Origin: Beta vulgaris subsp. vulgaris
Taxonomy: Eukaryota > Streptophyta > Magnoliopsida > Caryophyllales > Amaranthaceae
DNA length: 64,000 bases
Reading direction: 5' to 3'
Assembly (NCBI RefSeq): GCF_026745355.1
Contig: NC_079208.1
Coordinates: 51,414,767 to 51,478,766, forward strand
Part shown: in pieces, positions 39,201-51,818 of the stretch
Position numbering within the stretch: position 1 is the first letter of the stretch
Layout of the letters: every line of letters starts with the position of its first letter
The notes under the pieces: model-generated
Told to the model about the DNA's origin: nothing
Seen by the model: only the letters and a program-made list of their open reading frames with translations
Databases searched by the model: none
Made by a program: the position numbers and the translations under genes

Positions 39201-40302
39201 TAAAGCCCTTTATGGGCTTAAGCAAGCACCTAGGGCCTGGAATAGCAAAATAGATAGCTACCTACTTCAAAATGGGTTTACAAAAAGCCCAAGTGAGCCA
39301 TCACTATATATCAAGGCCCAAGGATCACAAGATTTTCTTATATTGTGTCTTTATGTAGATGATCTAATCTACACAGGCACTAATTCAAAAATAATTAAGG
39401 AATTTAAGAAGGCAATGATGTCGGAATATGAAATGACCGACCTTGGTGCCATGAAGTACTTCCTTGGCATGCAAGTCAAGCAAAGCCCAGGAAGAATATT
39501 TCTCTCACAGGAGAAATATGCAGACGACCTACTTAAGAAATTCAATATGAGTGAATGCAAGCCATTGGCTACACCAATGGCACTTAATGAAAGGCTATCT
39601 AAGAACGATGGCAAAGAGAAGGTCGATGCGTCAATATATAGAAGTTTGGTCGGCTCTCTCATCTACCTCACACATACTAGGCCCGACATAGTACATGCTG
39701 TCAGCATAGTATCCAGATTCATGAGTGAGCCAAGTAAAGCTCACTTAGCAGCAGCAAAAAGGATTCTCAGGTATGTCAAAGGAACAAAAAGTTATGGAAT
39801 TCTGTACGAAACAGAGGAGAATCACAAGCTTACAGGATACACAGACAGCGATTGGGCCGGAAGCATTGACGATCGAAAGAGTACAAGTGGATACGTCTTC
39901 CAGCTGGGAACCAAGGCCATATCTTGGTCATCAAAGAAACAAGCTACAGTAGCTCTGTCATCAGCAGAAGCAGAGTATGTAGCAGCAACAAGTGCAGCAT
40001 GTGAAGCAGTATGGCTGAAGAGAATTCTCAATGATCTACAACAGACATCAGAAGAACCAACAACTATCTATTGCGACAACATGTCTGCAATAGCCATGAC
40101 AAAGAATCCAGTCTTTCACAGCCGCACGAAGCACATTGAGATACGACATCATTTCATCCGAGAGTTGGTCGACAAACAAGAGATCGAACTACAATTCTGC
40201 AAGACGGGGGAGCAGCTCGCTGACCTATTCACTAAAGCAATTCCGACAGAGAAGTTCATCCAGTTCAGAAGACAACTCGGAGTTCAAGATTTTTCAGATT
40301 AA
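36225..40302 (+). pseudogene. gag-pol of Copia 2: gag broken, pol largely open
   Basis: Gag (36225 to about 37000) is split by several frame breaks and a stop soon after the first ATG. A CCHC knuckle lies near 37045-37085, with a second Cys/His cluster near 37100-37130. Protease DSGCSNH begins the open frame at 37208-37807, which ends in the pre-integrase zinc region. Integrase (37904-38821) has the acidic residues in DDFTRMM (just before the open part), RTDRGGEF and the Glu of NGVAERRN. Reverse transcriptase and RNase H are fully open over 38719-40302 (527 residues, with YVDDL and the DxxSA RNase H motif). A one-base shift near 38700 separates integrase from reverse transcriptase. Confidence 0.9.
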
Positions 40303-40309
40303 GGGGGAG
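40301..40309 (+). other. Polypurine tract of Copia 2
   Basis: AAGGGGGAG directly before the 3' LTR. Confidence 0.8.
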
Positions 40310-40701
40310 TGTTGAAATTAGTTAATCCAGAAAAATCTTGAAATATCTAATGTTTAGAATTAAGCCCAAACATATCTTGTAAAATATCAAGAACAATCTA
40401 GCAATCTCATGTATGTAGTCTAAGGATAGTCAATTAGCTTACTTAGAGTACTCTAGAACTTGAAAGAATATGCAAGAAGGAAAGGTAAGTGAGTCGGTGC
40501 ATGCATGTCCACCGACATATATGCTAGTATAAATATATGAACATGCAATTGTAAGTGGCAAGAAAAACATATTATACACAATCAATAAAAGTCAACCATT
40601 TCTTATAATCAAACTCTCCTACTTTTCATCCTCGCATCATCAACATCACACAACCAAAATAATTCAAAGCCCACTACATTTCCACTAAATTAATTCCAAC
40701 A
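40310..40701 (+). repeat. 3' LTR of Copia 2
   Basis: 392 bp, apparently identical to the 5' LTR; TATA box at 40528-40535. Confidence 0.94.
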
Positions 40702-40706
40702 GATTT

Positions 40707-42728
40707 CAGATAGGAGAGATATAGAGAGAAAGAAAAAGAGAGACAAATGTGATGGGGAGAGAGATAAAGAGAAATAAATACTAAATAAATTAACGTTTCA
40801 TTTATGACACGGCCTATAATGATAATTTTATCATTTATCCTAGAATGGGTGAAGTACTTGAACTGTTTTTCTAGTTCTTTGTTTATGGATGATTATAAGT
40901 GTTGTCAAAAGTCTTATTATCAATGAAATTGCCTCTTTCCTATTACTCTAAAAAAAAGGCGAAATCTATTTAAATTTAATAAAATCACTTAGGAGTTAGA
41001 AATTAGGACTTGGGAGAATGAAGAGAGTGATATAAACTATAAAGCAGTAACACATGCTCCCGTTGGTCGTTACTCATCTTGTTGGGCCTGAGCTGAATGT
41101 ACGTGATATGACATAACAGTTAACACATAGCTGATAGCTCCAGTGAAATCATTAATGGCCCCCCATGTGCCCATATCAATGCATGAATATATGAAAAATT
41201 CTAAGGTGATGCTGGAATTTGCCCTAATTCTTCCTAATTATTTTTTGCCCCAGCTAGCCGTAAACATAATTATCGCGAAAAACATACTCCATAAGATGGG
41301 AGTACTTTTTACTAAGATGAAAGTTATGAAACTATGGAAGTGCATTTGCATTATGAATTGGGGATGCATTTCTAAGGAAAGTATATGAATGAATGGCTAG
41401 ATCCTATTCTTTTGTATTTATTTTTTTGGTTTTTTAGTTCATTTTAATTTAGATGTACTCAGCCTAGTAAAAGTTTATTTCACTCACAATTTTATTTCAG
41501 CTTACTTCAATCGAGTTCAATCCAAAAAAAACAGGGCTTAGTTATCTAACACCTTATGTATCGACAATAATTCCTCAATTTTTGAAAAAATTGCGACATA
41601 TCGACTTTTAGATCAAAATAATTACTTATAATTGCTTATACCCGCCCAAGTTCCAACTATCCCTTGACCCTTATTGTATACTCCATGTGGGTTTGGCACA
41701 TGTTTTGGTCATTAAGTCTTGTGTTTGTTGTCTAATTATTTAAGCAAATCGACTTTTTCATAAAATATTTATTTGAATCTTAGGTTAAAGACTTACATGC
41801 AATGATTACTCGATCACCATTAAATCCGCGGGAAAAATAGATAATGATTATGACCAAAACTCAAGGAGTACATTATTATACACCTTTTTTTAAAAGAGAA
41901 ATTTCATTAATTGAACCCTAAATGGCATCTACAATACGTATTAAAGAAGAACATAATACAATCAAATAAGGTTAAATCAAATTCGTCTTGGAATATACTA
42001 CAATAAACCAAATCGAGTAATACAACGCAGCCCCCATATATTTGTTGAATCAAGCATCTATTGATAAGGAAGTCTATCATTCGGATATAGTTTGAAAAGA
42101 GCATTATTGATCGAGTCATGTTGACCGCATACAAAATTCCAATACATTCATTGAGTCTCGAACTTCAACCAATGAGAATGATTTTTTATACATAAAGACA
42201 AGTACCATACTTACAACTCTCATAGGGTTGAAGAAGGTCTACACAATAGAGACTAAACTTCTCATAACATGGTTTGAAAAAATCTCATAAAGAAAGACTA
42301 ATTTTTTAAACAAAACAAGAAAATGAACTAAAAACTGAAAAATAAAAAAGGAAAAAAGGACTTACCATGGATGAAATCATCTATAACATCCTGATGAAAA
42401 AGGGGTATCCTTATTATAGGACGTGCCTTTAGCCTTGTACGATTTCCATTCACATGAGGACATGAGGTCTACCGTCTACATATAAAGAGCCTATAGATTA
42501 CACAAAAACACCATAAGATACTAACAAGCAGAGTCTTCAGGCAATCCAACTAGCTTTCTCCATTGTCGTTCCCTAGGGAAAAAGGCAACCTAAAACAGAA
42601 AAGTCTTGAATAAAGCAAATACAATCAACTTCAAACTACAAGTAGCAACTTATTATATGAACATGGCACATTTCGTTTGTATCTCTTCCTCTAGGTCATT
42701 TTTAGTTATGGTGGGGGTTAACTGGTTA
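40707..42728. other. Intergenic, no gene seen
   Basis: A purine-rich GAGAGA stretch (about 40710-40770) is followed by AT-rich sequence. Near 41450-41540 a TTCAGCTTAC..CAATCGAGTTCAAT..CAGGGC segment may be a remnant of the TGAAC MITE family. No coding region supported. Confidence 0.4.
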
Positions 42729-42738
42729 GTTCCTATCT

Positions 42739-43018
42739 GAGCTTGTCTTGGCAACCAACCGTTTGAGTCTCTTAGGGGACTCAAACAGGGGCAATTTGGT
42801 CATTTTAAGCCTTGGAAGTTTCACGCGCGTGTTGTTTGGTACCAATGCTAGGTTAGATTGGTACCATTGTCCGAAAATTTTGATACCAAAGTAAGGTTGC
42901 TTGGTACCAATCCTGATAACAATGTGAACCATAACCAGGTTATAATGGTACCATTGTGTAACTTTTTGAGTGTTTGAGTCTTTTTTAGACTCAAACAGTT
43001 GGTTACCAAGGCTTTCTC
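42739..43018. mobile_element. Mutator-like MITE (280 bp)
   Basis: Inverted ends GAGCTTGTCTTGGCAACC and, read in reverse, GAGAAAGCCTTGGTAACC, continuing through CGTTTGAGTCT / CTGTTTGAGTCT for over 30 bp. A perfect 10-bp TSD, GTTCCTATCT, lies at 42729-42738 and 43019-43028. The interior repeats GGTACCAATC and GGTACCATTG. Confidence 0.83.
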
Positions 43019-43206
43019 GTTCCTATCTCTAGCTTTTTTCATTGTTACAAATAACAAATCAAATCAATATTAAGTATGTCAGTGCATTTTGTTTTTCAGT
43101 GTTTTGGACTTATTCTTTTGTTTTGTTTTGGATCCTCTGCTTCATGTTTCTTGCATAGGTAACATAATCTTGCACACCTGTTCTTTTGATCTCTTTCTTT
43201 TTCAAT

Positions 43207-43673
43207 GGGTCCTGTTTTTTGGACTTATTTTCAGTTTAGTTCAGCTCGATTCAGTTAATTTTAGAGTTTGTTTGGTTAACCTTCAAATGAATGGGAAATT
43301 AGAATTTTTGGAAAGTAAACATACGTGTTGTTGTTTGGTTGGCAAAAAGGAAGTTATTTCCTATAAAATGGAGGAAATAACTTACCTAGGCCAGTAGGCC
43401 TCCCTAGGTAAGTGGAACTTCCCAAGGGAAATAGAATTTCTCATGTTCAACCAAACAAAAAAATGTACTTCCTAGGAAATAAAAGTTCATGGACAATACA
43501 AATTTATGAGAAGGTATACTCCCCAACTTCAACCAAACGAGCCCTTAGTTCAGTTTAGCTCACTAGTTTTCTCACACTTTTCAGTTCAGTTCAGTTCAGC
43601 GCAATTCAATTCAGTTCAGTTCAGCGCAATTCAGTTCAATTCAGCCCAATTCATTCCACAAGAACAACACCTA
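43207..43673. mobile_element. TGAAC/GTTCA-rich MITE, interrupted
   Basis: The left end GGGTCCTGTTTTTTGGAC and right end AGAACAACACCT are weakly inverted. TTCAGTTCAG pentamer repeats fill about 43245-43260 and 43555-43650. This matches the composition of 8877-9062 in reverse. Interrupted by a second MITE. Confidence 0.5.
43264..43545. mobile_element. GTTTGGTT MITE nested in the previous one
   Basis: Inverted ends GAGTTTGTTTGGTTAACC and, read in reverse, AGGGCTCGTTTGGTTGAAG. The core contains an inverted pair, GGAAGTTATTTCC...CTACC/TAGG, capable of folding back. No clear TSD. Confidence 0.55.
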
Positions 43674-44735
43674 GTGTATTATTTGCTTGCATATTGTCGT
43701 CTCCTTAGAGCAACAAAGGTTCTTGTATTCATTCATCCTTTTTAGATTTTGGGTACCCTTTGTTTGCTCAATTGCCTGTAAAATCAATCTTGCATCATTA
43801 CTTTTCAGTTTCCATTTCCTTGTTACATCACTATCTTTTCCTTTTTTCCTATGAGATGTTGAGAGTGATTCAAAATTAGTGTTAACAAGTTCTAATATTT
43901 AAGAGTTAATGCCTAGTGGTTAGTTTTATTCTAATATGGTTTTGTAAGTGGACAATGCCTCCCATATTTTAGGTAGAACTTACCTTAATTTAGAAAGTGG
44001 TCGTTTGTTTAAGCGTATTTATATGTCACTTGTGTATTATCATTTGCAGTTAATATAAAAAATGTGTATTTTCTATCCTCTATTATTCTTCATGTACTTT
44101 GCTTATTTTCTCAATATGAGATGTCAAGCGCAAATTTGTAGGTGCACTAGAGAGCATGATGCTCTCTGTGGACCTGTTTGATAACGGCGCCGTTTGATTG
44201 AGTACGTGCGTGAAGTTTTATCTTCCCCTTAACTAAAAAAAAAAAAAAAAGAATTTTGTTAAACGTAAATTGCGGCAGTAATAACTACCCACCAATATTT
44301 CCCATGAATTGCGACAGTGGGACGATCCTAGCAAGTATCTCCACATATATCAAATATATGTACCTTGTGGATATCATCCATCTTTTTTTAAAAACTACTA
44401 ATATTTATGATTTTGAGTAAATTTTGACAACATTATTAACACTATATTACTAAATTACTTGGATTGCATTCACTTTGTAAATAATAACACTAATAATGAT
44501 TGATTGTGAATTTTGAGATGAGTTTTGAATGACGTTAATAATGACGAAGCTATATTAGATGAAATCGGCATAGAAGGGGAACATATTTTTATATTATTTC
44601 ATTACTCTAATTTTTTCTAACCATTAAAAATCACATTGCCATTAAAAAGAAACGTAGTTAGTAGCATAATTGACACAATTCGTGGACTAGCAAACTGTTT
44701 TCTAACAAAATGAATTTTAGAGTAAATTTTACAAA
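43674..44735. other. Intergenic, no gene seen
   Basis: AT-rich. A 19-bp perfect palindrome, AGAGAGCAT-G-ATGCTCTCT, lies near 44150-44168. GCGGCAGTAATAACTACCC (near 44272) and its inverse near 45620-45635 could be ends of a larger element enclosing the tandem array, but no TSD was found. Confidence 0.35.
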
Positions 44736-44739
44736 TACG

Positions 44740-45330
44740 AGTAAAATCATAAAAAGAACATGAAGGTGTAAAATAAAGAACATCATACTGATTACAAAGG
44801 AACATTGCCCATATAATAGTTATTAAACAAAAAATATCAAAAATCACAAAAATGAATAAAATTATAAAAAAGAACATGAATATATCAAACAAAGAACATC
44901 ATAATAACTATAAAAGAACATGTGCATATAGTACTTTGGAATAGCTACCCGCCTCTTGTAAATGGGTATGTGCATATAGTACTTGAGAAACAAAAGGCTA
45001 TTAAAAATTCATAAACATATAAATAAATAAGAAAAGAACATTAAAATATAAAACAATGAACAATTTACTGATTGTAAAAGACATGTGTATATAATACTTG
45101 AGATTCAAAAAATTATTAAAAATTACAAAAATGAATAAAAACATAAAAAGAACATGAATGTATCAAACAAGGAACATCATATTAATTATAAAAGAATATA
45201 AGTATATAAGACATGAGATATAAAAAAGCTATATAAAAATCATAACAAAATAAAAATAAATATGAAAAAAACATGAAACTATCAAACAAAGAAAATCATC
45301 AAAAGAAATAAAGAGCATGTGCATTAGTAA
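44740..45330 (+). repeat. Diverged tandem array, period about 115 bp
   Basis: About five copies of a unit containing AAAGAACATGAATGTATCAAACAAAGAACATCAT split by AT-rich spacers; anchor points near 44757, 44872, 45037, 45151 and 45270. One unit is longer by about 50 bp because a GTGCATATAGTACTT segment is duplicated inside it. No coding potential. Confidence 0.65.
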
Positions 45331-46950
45331 TTGAGAAAAAAAAAATGCTCAGAATATATTATTCAACAATAGACTAAAAAAACAAGTATTATAAATGGTA
45401 GATAGAGAAGTGAGATAAGACCAAAAAAAAATATAAAAGTTACAATGTCTTCTAAATAAATAAAAGTAAAAAAAATCCAAGGTTTATCATTTTTTTAAAA
45501 AATTTGTTGTCAGATGTTTAAGGCCAAAAGCCTTTTTCCTTATACTACATTATATTGTTAGGAACACATGTAAGTGATAGTATGCCTTTTCCTCCAGCAG
45601 CGTTTCATTAAATAATTACTGCCGTTTCATGCCGGGTGTATGTAGATTACCATACACCCGGGTCCATGTTCCACATATTGGATGTCAAGTATCTTAATTA
45701 GCATAATAGTGTAACCATGTTATATGTGAAACTAATTAGTTAGATAACTTGTCAAACTTACTTAAACTTTAAGGACGTAAATTTGATCCAAATGGAACCA
45801 ACCCAAAATTCACGTGATTAATATTGATTAAGTTAGCTGATATGATCAAACTCGAATATACGAAAATTAAATTGGACAAACTCGTCATCTAAATGTAACC
45901 TAAAAAAAATTGATAACCAAACAACTTTCGTCAACAACTTTATTGTATGACAAGTCAAAAGCTTATCTATTTTTTTTCAAAAAAAAGCTCAAATAAATAA
46001 ATGTTTTGTATATTAGTCATTTACAATAAACATTTATTCTTATTTTCAAGTACCTTGTTACTACCTTCTAGTTTGATGGGATTGTCATCTTGAATGCTCA
46101 ATTTATAAAGGGACTAACCCATAATTTTTACACAATTGTCCATTAAGAAAAAAATATAGATTTTGTTTCAAGAGTCACTCAAAAACGTTGATTCACAGTA
46201 TTCCAATATTTTTTTCAAAAACACTTAAACTCAACCCCGACTTCTAGAAGGGATGTCCGTTGCTCTGATGAATCCTAAGCTCATCACCCAAAGGCACAAA
46301 AAGACAACATTGCAATTACTACAAAACAGTAAATGAAGAAATGTCCAAACTAGCATCTTCATCTATTACATCCACCGAACATTTTCAGAAATGCACACTC
46401 ATTTCACAAGAAGCCAAAATTCCATTCAAAGATAATTCCAAGAGTCAAGTTATCAGACAAACTCAAAAGCAATTCAATTTTCTATTTCAAGCGGCATGGT
46501 AAATTACAACTTGGCAACAAAAGTTTTTTAAAAAATTGTCTTTTTTTTTTTTTTTGGGTGAAGCAAAAGAGTAAATTATTATTTATTTAAATAGATGGCA
46601 TTCTGGCAAGATGTTTCTCCAACAGAACATTAGCATTTAGCACTCAGTAACGAGCATAGACTTCAAATCTTTTCCTTGCACAAAGTAGAGAGCCTTCAGA
46701 TTTCTGAAAGATCTAGCTAATTAATGCTACCACTTCAACTTCATCTCCTACTATTATGACACTGGAGTAGCACAATCTTTCAGCCATTTATCTTTTCTTG
46801 TGGAATGGTAAACCAATTTATAATTTTTTTATTTAGAGAACTAGAAAATGAAGAATATTACGTGCCATAGAGTAGTATTTATAGAAAGTAAAACTTTTTG
46901 GGTGGACAAGATTTACAATAATCATTTTGCACCTAAATTGACTCTAGCAT
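45331..46950. other. Intergenic, no gene seen
   Basis: AT-rich sequence. A short perfect inverted repeat, CGGGTGTATG...CATACACCCG, lies near 45634-45661. No coding region or confident element border. Confidence 0.4.
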
Positions 46951-47100
46951 TCAAAAACTGACTATGTTGGAAAAAAACCCGACTATCTCACACGAAAATT
47001 GACTAGTATATAATGCAAAAACTGATTATATAGTCATACAAAAACTAACTATCTCAAGCGAAAACTGACTACATCAAATGAAAACTAACTATATCATATA
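46951..47100 (+). repeat. Tandem array, period 21-22 bp
   Basis: About seven units of the type AAAACTGACTAT plus roughly ten variable bases; CTGACT-like cores are near 46958, 46980, 47000, 47022, 47045, 47066 and 47087. The SINE follows directly. Confidence 0.65.
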
Positions 47101-47112
47101 GTTTTTGTTACA

Positions 47113-47214
47113 AAGGATGAGGAGTTAGCTCATGTGGTAGAGCACTCCCCTCTGATCTCTGAGGTCAGGACTGACTTAATTTCCCAATCAAAAAAAAAAT
47201 ATATATATATATAA
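47113..47214 (+). mobile_element. tRNA-derived SINE with 10-bp TSD
   Basis: Begins AAGGATGAGGAGTTAGCTC with box A TTAGCTCATGTGGTAGAGC and a degenerate box B (TGAGGTCAGGACT). It ends in ten A's followed by a TA run. The perfect TSD TTTTGTTACA lies at 47103-47112 and 47215-47224. About 100 bp; transcribed by pol III and moved by LINE enzymes in this family. Confidence 0.8.
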
Positions 47215-47224
47215 TTTTGTTACA

Positions 47225-48276
47225 TCATAAGTTATTGTGAACGTGATCCATTTATGTTTTTGTGAGCAAAGTTATCGTTTCTCTCATTTAATTTTCTTTC
47301 AACTCCTTAGATAAGATATTGTACCCAAAAAAAATCAATCAAATGAATGTGACAACTGAAAAGTTAACGTACTATTTCAGCTAATCTACAGGCTCTAAAA
47401 TTCATTGAAGTAGGTTCTTACGGATCCCCCCCAAGAAGGCAGAAGCTACGAGTCGGTGACCATAAGTCTATAGGAGTACTGGGTTATAGGAATTTTTGTT
47501 CCCTGTCATGCAATATGACATGATTTATGACAATGTTAATTGTATTCCGGTCTCTTATGGAACAATTATCTTACTTCTCTTGACTCTTGAGTTAAGGAGA
47601 ATATTTGGCAATTCGATATAAGAATTGTTTATTGGTTCTTTTATTTGGCTGATTTAACTAGCTGTTTTTTGTTGATTTTATTAATATTAGTTGTTTAATT
47701 ATTGATTGTCTATAAATCAGTCGTTAATGTTAAGTGTAAAATAAATGAAATAACTAAAAGGCGACCAAAAAGGTCGTTAGAAGACTGAAGACCAACTTTT
47801 GATTGAAAAGCTAACTTTTTAGTTACGCTAAAAATCACTTGTCGAACACTTAAATTTCGATTGTTTGATAACATGAAATAGCCAAAAGCTAAAAAAAAAA
47901 AAAAAAAAGCAAAAGAAGAGCTAGTCACCAAACATTCTAAGCCTAAGGTATATGAATGAGACTTGGTTAAATTGACTAATAAAATAAAGTTACCAATTTG
48001 AGTAATTTTAGTTGATAAACATCAAACCAAAAGCCAGGTGCCAAGTTTGTGATATAACCATATCAAAGCTGGTTCACACCATCATTTGTAGATGTCGTAG
48101 CATTGATGCATTAGGTGTGTTCTATTCAGCTAATTTTAACTCATTCGAATTTATGTACACCTATAATTTCGAGCATTAATAAATGATCAGTTGCGCCTTG
48201 CGACAATGTGTTAGAACTAATAAGATAAATATGCTCGATTTCCTCGTGTGAATGTTGGTCATTATTATTATGATAA
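47225..48276. other. Intergenic, 3' of remorin
   Basis: AT-rich. It contains a long A run near 47890-47908. The remorin 3' UTR should start at 48276 and run to lower coordinates; no clear poly(A) signal was identified. Confidence 0.4.
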
Positions 48277-51200
48277 CTATTTAGAAGTACAAGGGAAGCA
48301 GCCACATGAAATAATGTGAGGAGAGAGATGGGAGTTTCGGTGGTGGTGGTGGTGGTTCAACATCAGCTTCTGAGAGCGTTCAGCGGCTCTCCTAATTTGC
48401 TCAGAGTGTTCAACTTGGGCAGATGCTCTCAATTCCTCTGCTTTTCTATTAACGATCGCCATCTTTCTCATCAACTTCTCTTCTAAATTTGATCTCATCT
48501 TTTGTATTTTCACCTGCTCATTTGTTGCCATCCCAACATGTTTCATGTGTTAGGCATATAAAACTAGAAAAATACAAGCAATTTCCACTTGAAGGTTAAT
48601 GACTAGAATATTTACAAGGATAATCAAGTTTTGGCCTAATGGTTGAGTCAAACAACTCAAGTTCAGCTGAACTTGCAACAACCCAAACTTGAACTCGAGC
48701 ATGTTGAGCTCTAGAACTATAGGCTCATAACTCAACTCGTACTCGAGTAAATCGAGCTCATAATACAAGCTCCAATATTTCGATTTCTAACTTTTTCTAA
48801 ATATCAAGGTCCTCATGAAAAGTATTTACTCAAAGAATTCATACTGTTATTCACAAGTCGTAACTCGTTTACGATAAATTATTAATTCACATATTCGAGG
48901 CAGCTCACAAGCTTATCAAGTCGAGTTTGAATAGCTCAATACAACTCCTAGTTAAGAGTATTTGAACTTTCCCTCCCAAATGTGTAATCCTTAACAGATA
49001 GACAAAACAGATAAGAAAATGGTCAAAACATGCATTTTTGTAATCCTTAAACATTCTCACACATCTTTTTAATAATACTAATGTTTTTCCAATGAGAAAA
49101 TCCTCCGATTTGGATTTACATTCAATCGATACAAGAGCTTCACATGGGTATACACAGCTTACTATATTAAACAGCTGTATTTACTATTACACGGGAAAGT
49201 CTCAACTTAAAGTATGCAAAGTTGCATGACTTTCTTACCATTTTATCTTGTTCTTATATTACATGCTTAAACTTTAAGCATGATGCTGAAGGACCAATTT
49301 AATGCAACAAGTAAACTTTTGGAAGGTACTTAAAAGATAAAAGCAGTTAAACAAGCCAGTTTATAAATAAATGAACAAGAAAGAAAATCTTTAGTGATAT
49401 TGTTTGCATGCTACGTTTGGCTCGAGATGGATAATGCATGCTCCTTAAAAAAAACCTTAAACACAGTCTTCAAACTATAACACAGTCAACAAAATACAGC
49501 AACTTAAAGCTACATAGAATTGCATCAGATTTGGAGTTTGTTTATTAGCAATATAAAAGTTGCTCGGACTCTTCATTTCACCTCAAGTACCCGTGTCGGA
49601 TCCTCGACACTCGGACATGGGTGGGACACTTGGACACTTTGTTTTGGGCTAAAAAATAGAAAAAAATCCAAAAAGTAGCCGAGTCGGACACTTAGACACG
49701 TATCCGTGTCGGACATGGGTACCCGAGTCTGAGCAACATAGACTTCCACTATAGAAGTATTATATTACCTTACATGATACATATACTACTACTAGTGTCT
49801 TAGACCTAACTCATGGAGGTGAACAACAAACTTGAAGCAATAGACAACATGACGAGCAGTTGCTTTATGCACTTGATAATGTTCTTTGTCCGATCCTATG
49901 GTTTAGAATCGGACTTCGAACAGTGTACTTATCGCACTTATTTGTTTTTCGAAGGACTCTAAACAGTTGATATGTCAGTCATCTGATGAGGATTGTCATT
50001 TTCATTATCGTCAATGATAGAAACAACTTTTAAATAGTTTATTGAATCATAAATGTTGTATAGTGAAACCAATTTCATCACCGTCTTAGTATAGCTAAAA
50101 TAGATAATGGTGATATGTTGGTTTTTATCGACAACAATTATAAATCAACAATCAACATCTGTTGTTAAATAGTACAAATACAATTGATAGTTGCTATGAA
50201 CCAAAAAACTCACAACATGCATTTTCTTCTGTATAATAAGGAAGAAAAGTAAGAGATCAAGAATAATACCTCTAGTTTTTTTGATTGAGCTTCTGCTTTG
50301 GCATTTTGTAGATTAACCCATGCTTGAATTTTGGCCTCTTCTCTTTGATACCTTACAAATCCCAACATAAACTATTTGAATTAATAACAACATTCAAATT
50401 TCAAAACTAAAATAAACTTGTTACTCTTTTAATATGCAGTTTAATTCACCTAAGACAAAATTTAGTCATTTCCTCTTCTTCCCAAACAGAAACCCTGGGC
50501 TCAGAAACAGAACTCCTCCTCCCAATTTCAAAATGTCTTAAACTCTTGGATATCTCCTCTTCCTCCTCTTCTCTAGAGCTCCAATTAGTCGCTACCGAAT
50601 CGAATTGGGTTGTCCCAATCTGGAGCTTGGCAAGGTGGCACTCTTGTAGTTGTGCCATGTCCATTGGAATAGTGGGTTGACCCACCAATGCTAGTAGGCC
50701 GGAGCGGCTAGCCGGAGTGTTATGGCGAGCGGGGGAGATGCTCTTAAAGGGTGTGTGGCACCTTGAAGTTGTATTGCTGCCTATTGGGGTCATTTCAGTG
50801 CCCATATCTCTGTGTTTTACCTCTTGAATTGGGATCACTTCTGTGCAAGCGTCTGTCATTGCCTCATTGTTGTGAGCTCTATGACTTTTGAACAAAAATG
50901 CCTCTTTTGTGGGTTCTGAGTATCTACAATTGGTGCTAAAAGGACCTATCTCATCTGTGAATTTGTCTGCAATTTTACAACATTTTTGCTGTTAATTTAT
51001 CAGCTTATAATAATAACTAATACTTCTGAACTCTAATGCAAAAATTGTACAAATGACCAAAATCAGAACAAAAATCCTTCTTTTAATGTATCCAAGTACC
51101 TAAAATTACCTAAAAATTGAATAAACTGCAGTGTGCACAGAAATTTGCACATGCAACAGATAATACAATGTGCACATTCATGCCCAAGTCTATGAAAAAA

Positions 51201-51786
51201 TGATCTGAAAATTTGGTATATTCCTAAAATATATTTATAACAATAAAAATAACATTAGTATTAAGACAGAAATTTTGTTGCAGATAATTAACTAGATTAA
51301 GAAGATAATCCCACCCTTTGGACCTTTAGTATTAGAAATTGACCAGAGTCATCCAATTACACTTTCTTTTTCTTTCCAAGCTATCAGTTGGCAGTTCCCT
51401 AATTTCTGGAAAATGGGTTTTCAGTTGAGGAGCATTTAACATGGAACCCACAAAATAAAGTCTAGAAATTAATGGGCAGAACCAAAAAAAAAAAGGGAAA
51501 AAAATTAGAAAGTACCCTAAAAGCAGAAATTGAGAAATGACATACCTTTTAGAGGCAAATCAGCAGGAATTATTACCCCATTGAAAGTGATAGATGAACT
51601 CAGTTTTTGCTGATGATGGTGGTCCTCCAAAGAAGCAGCAGAAGTGCAATTAATAAACTTTGGAAGTGTCTCTTTTGTAATCTTTTTTTCCTCAATAACC
51701 CTGAATTTTTCTGCAATTATTTCATTTAAAATTGCTTTTGAATGTGAATTTCTTGGACCCTCATTTTGCTTAATCATATTATTATG

Positions 51787-51818
<32 letters not shown>

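Larger units (their letters stand above)
35730..40701 (+). mobile_element. Ty1-copia retrotransposon 2, young
   Basis: Two 392-bp LTRs (35730-36121 and 40310-40701) that I could not tell apart in a block-by-block comparison, with a perfect 5-bp TSD, GATTT (35725-35729 and 40702-40706). Primer-binding site, gag, protease, integrase, reverse transcriptase/RNase H and polypurine tract follow in Copia order. Identical LTRs mean very recent insertion. A different family from Copia 1: other LTRs, and pol proteins only distantly alike. Confidence 0.95.
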
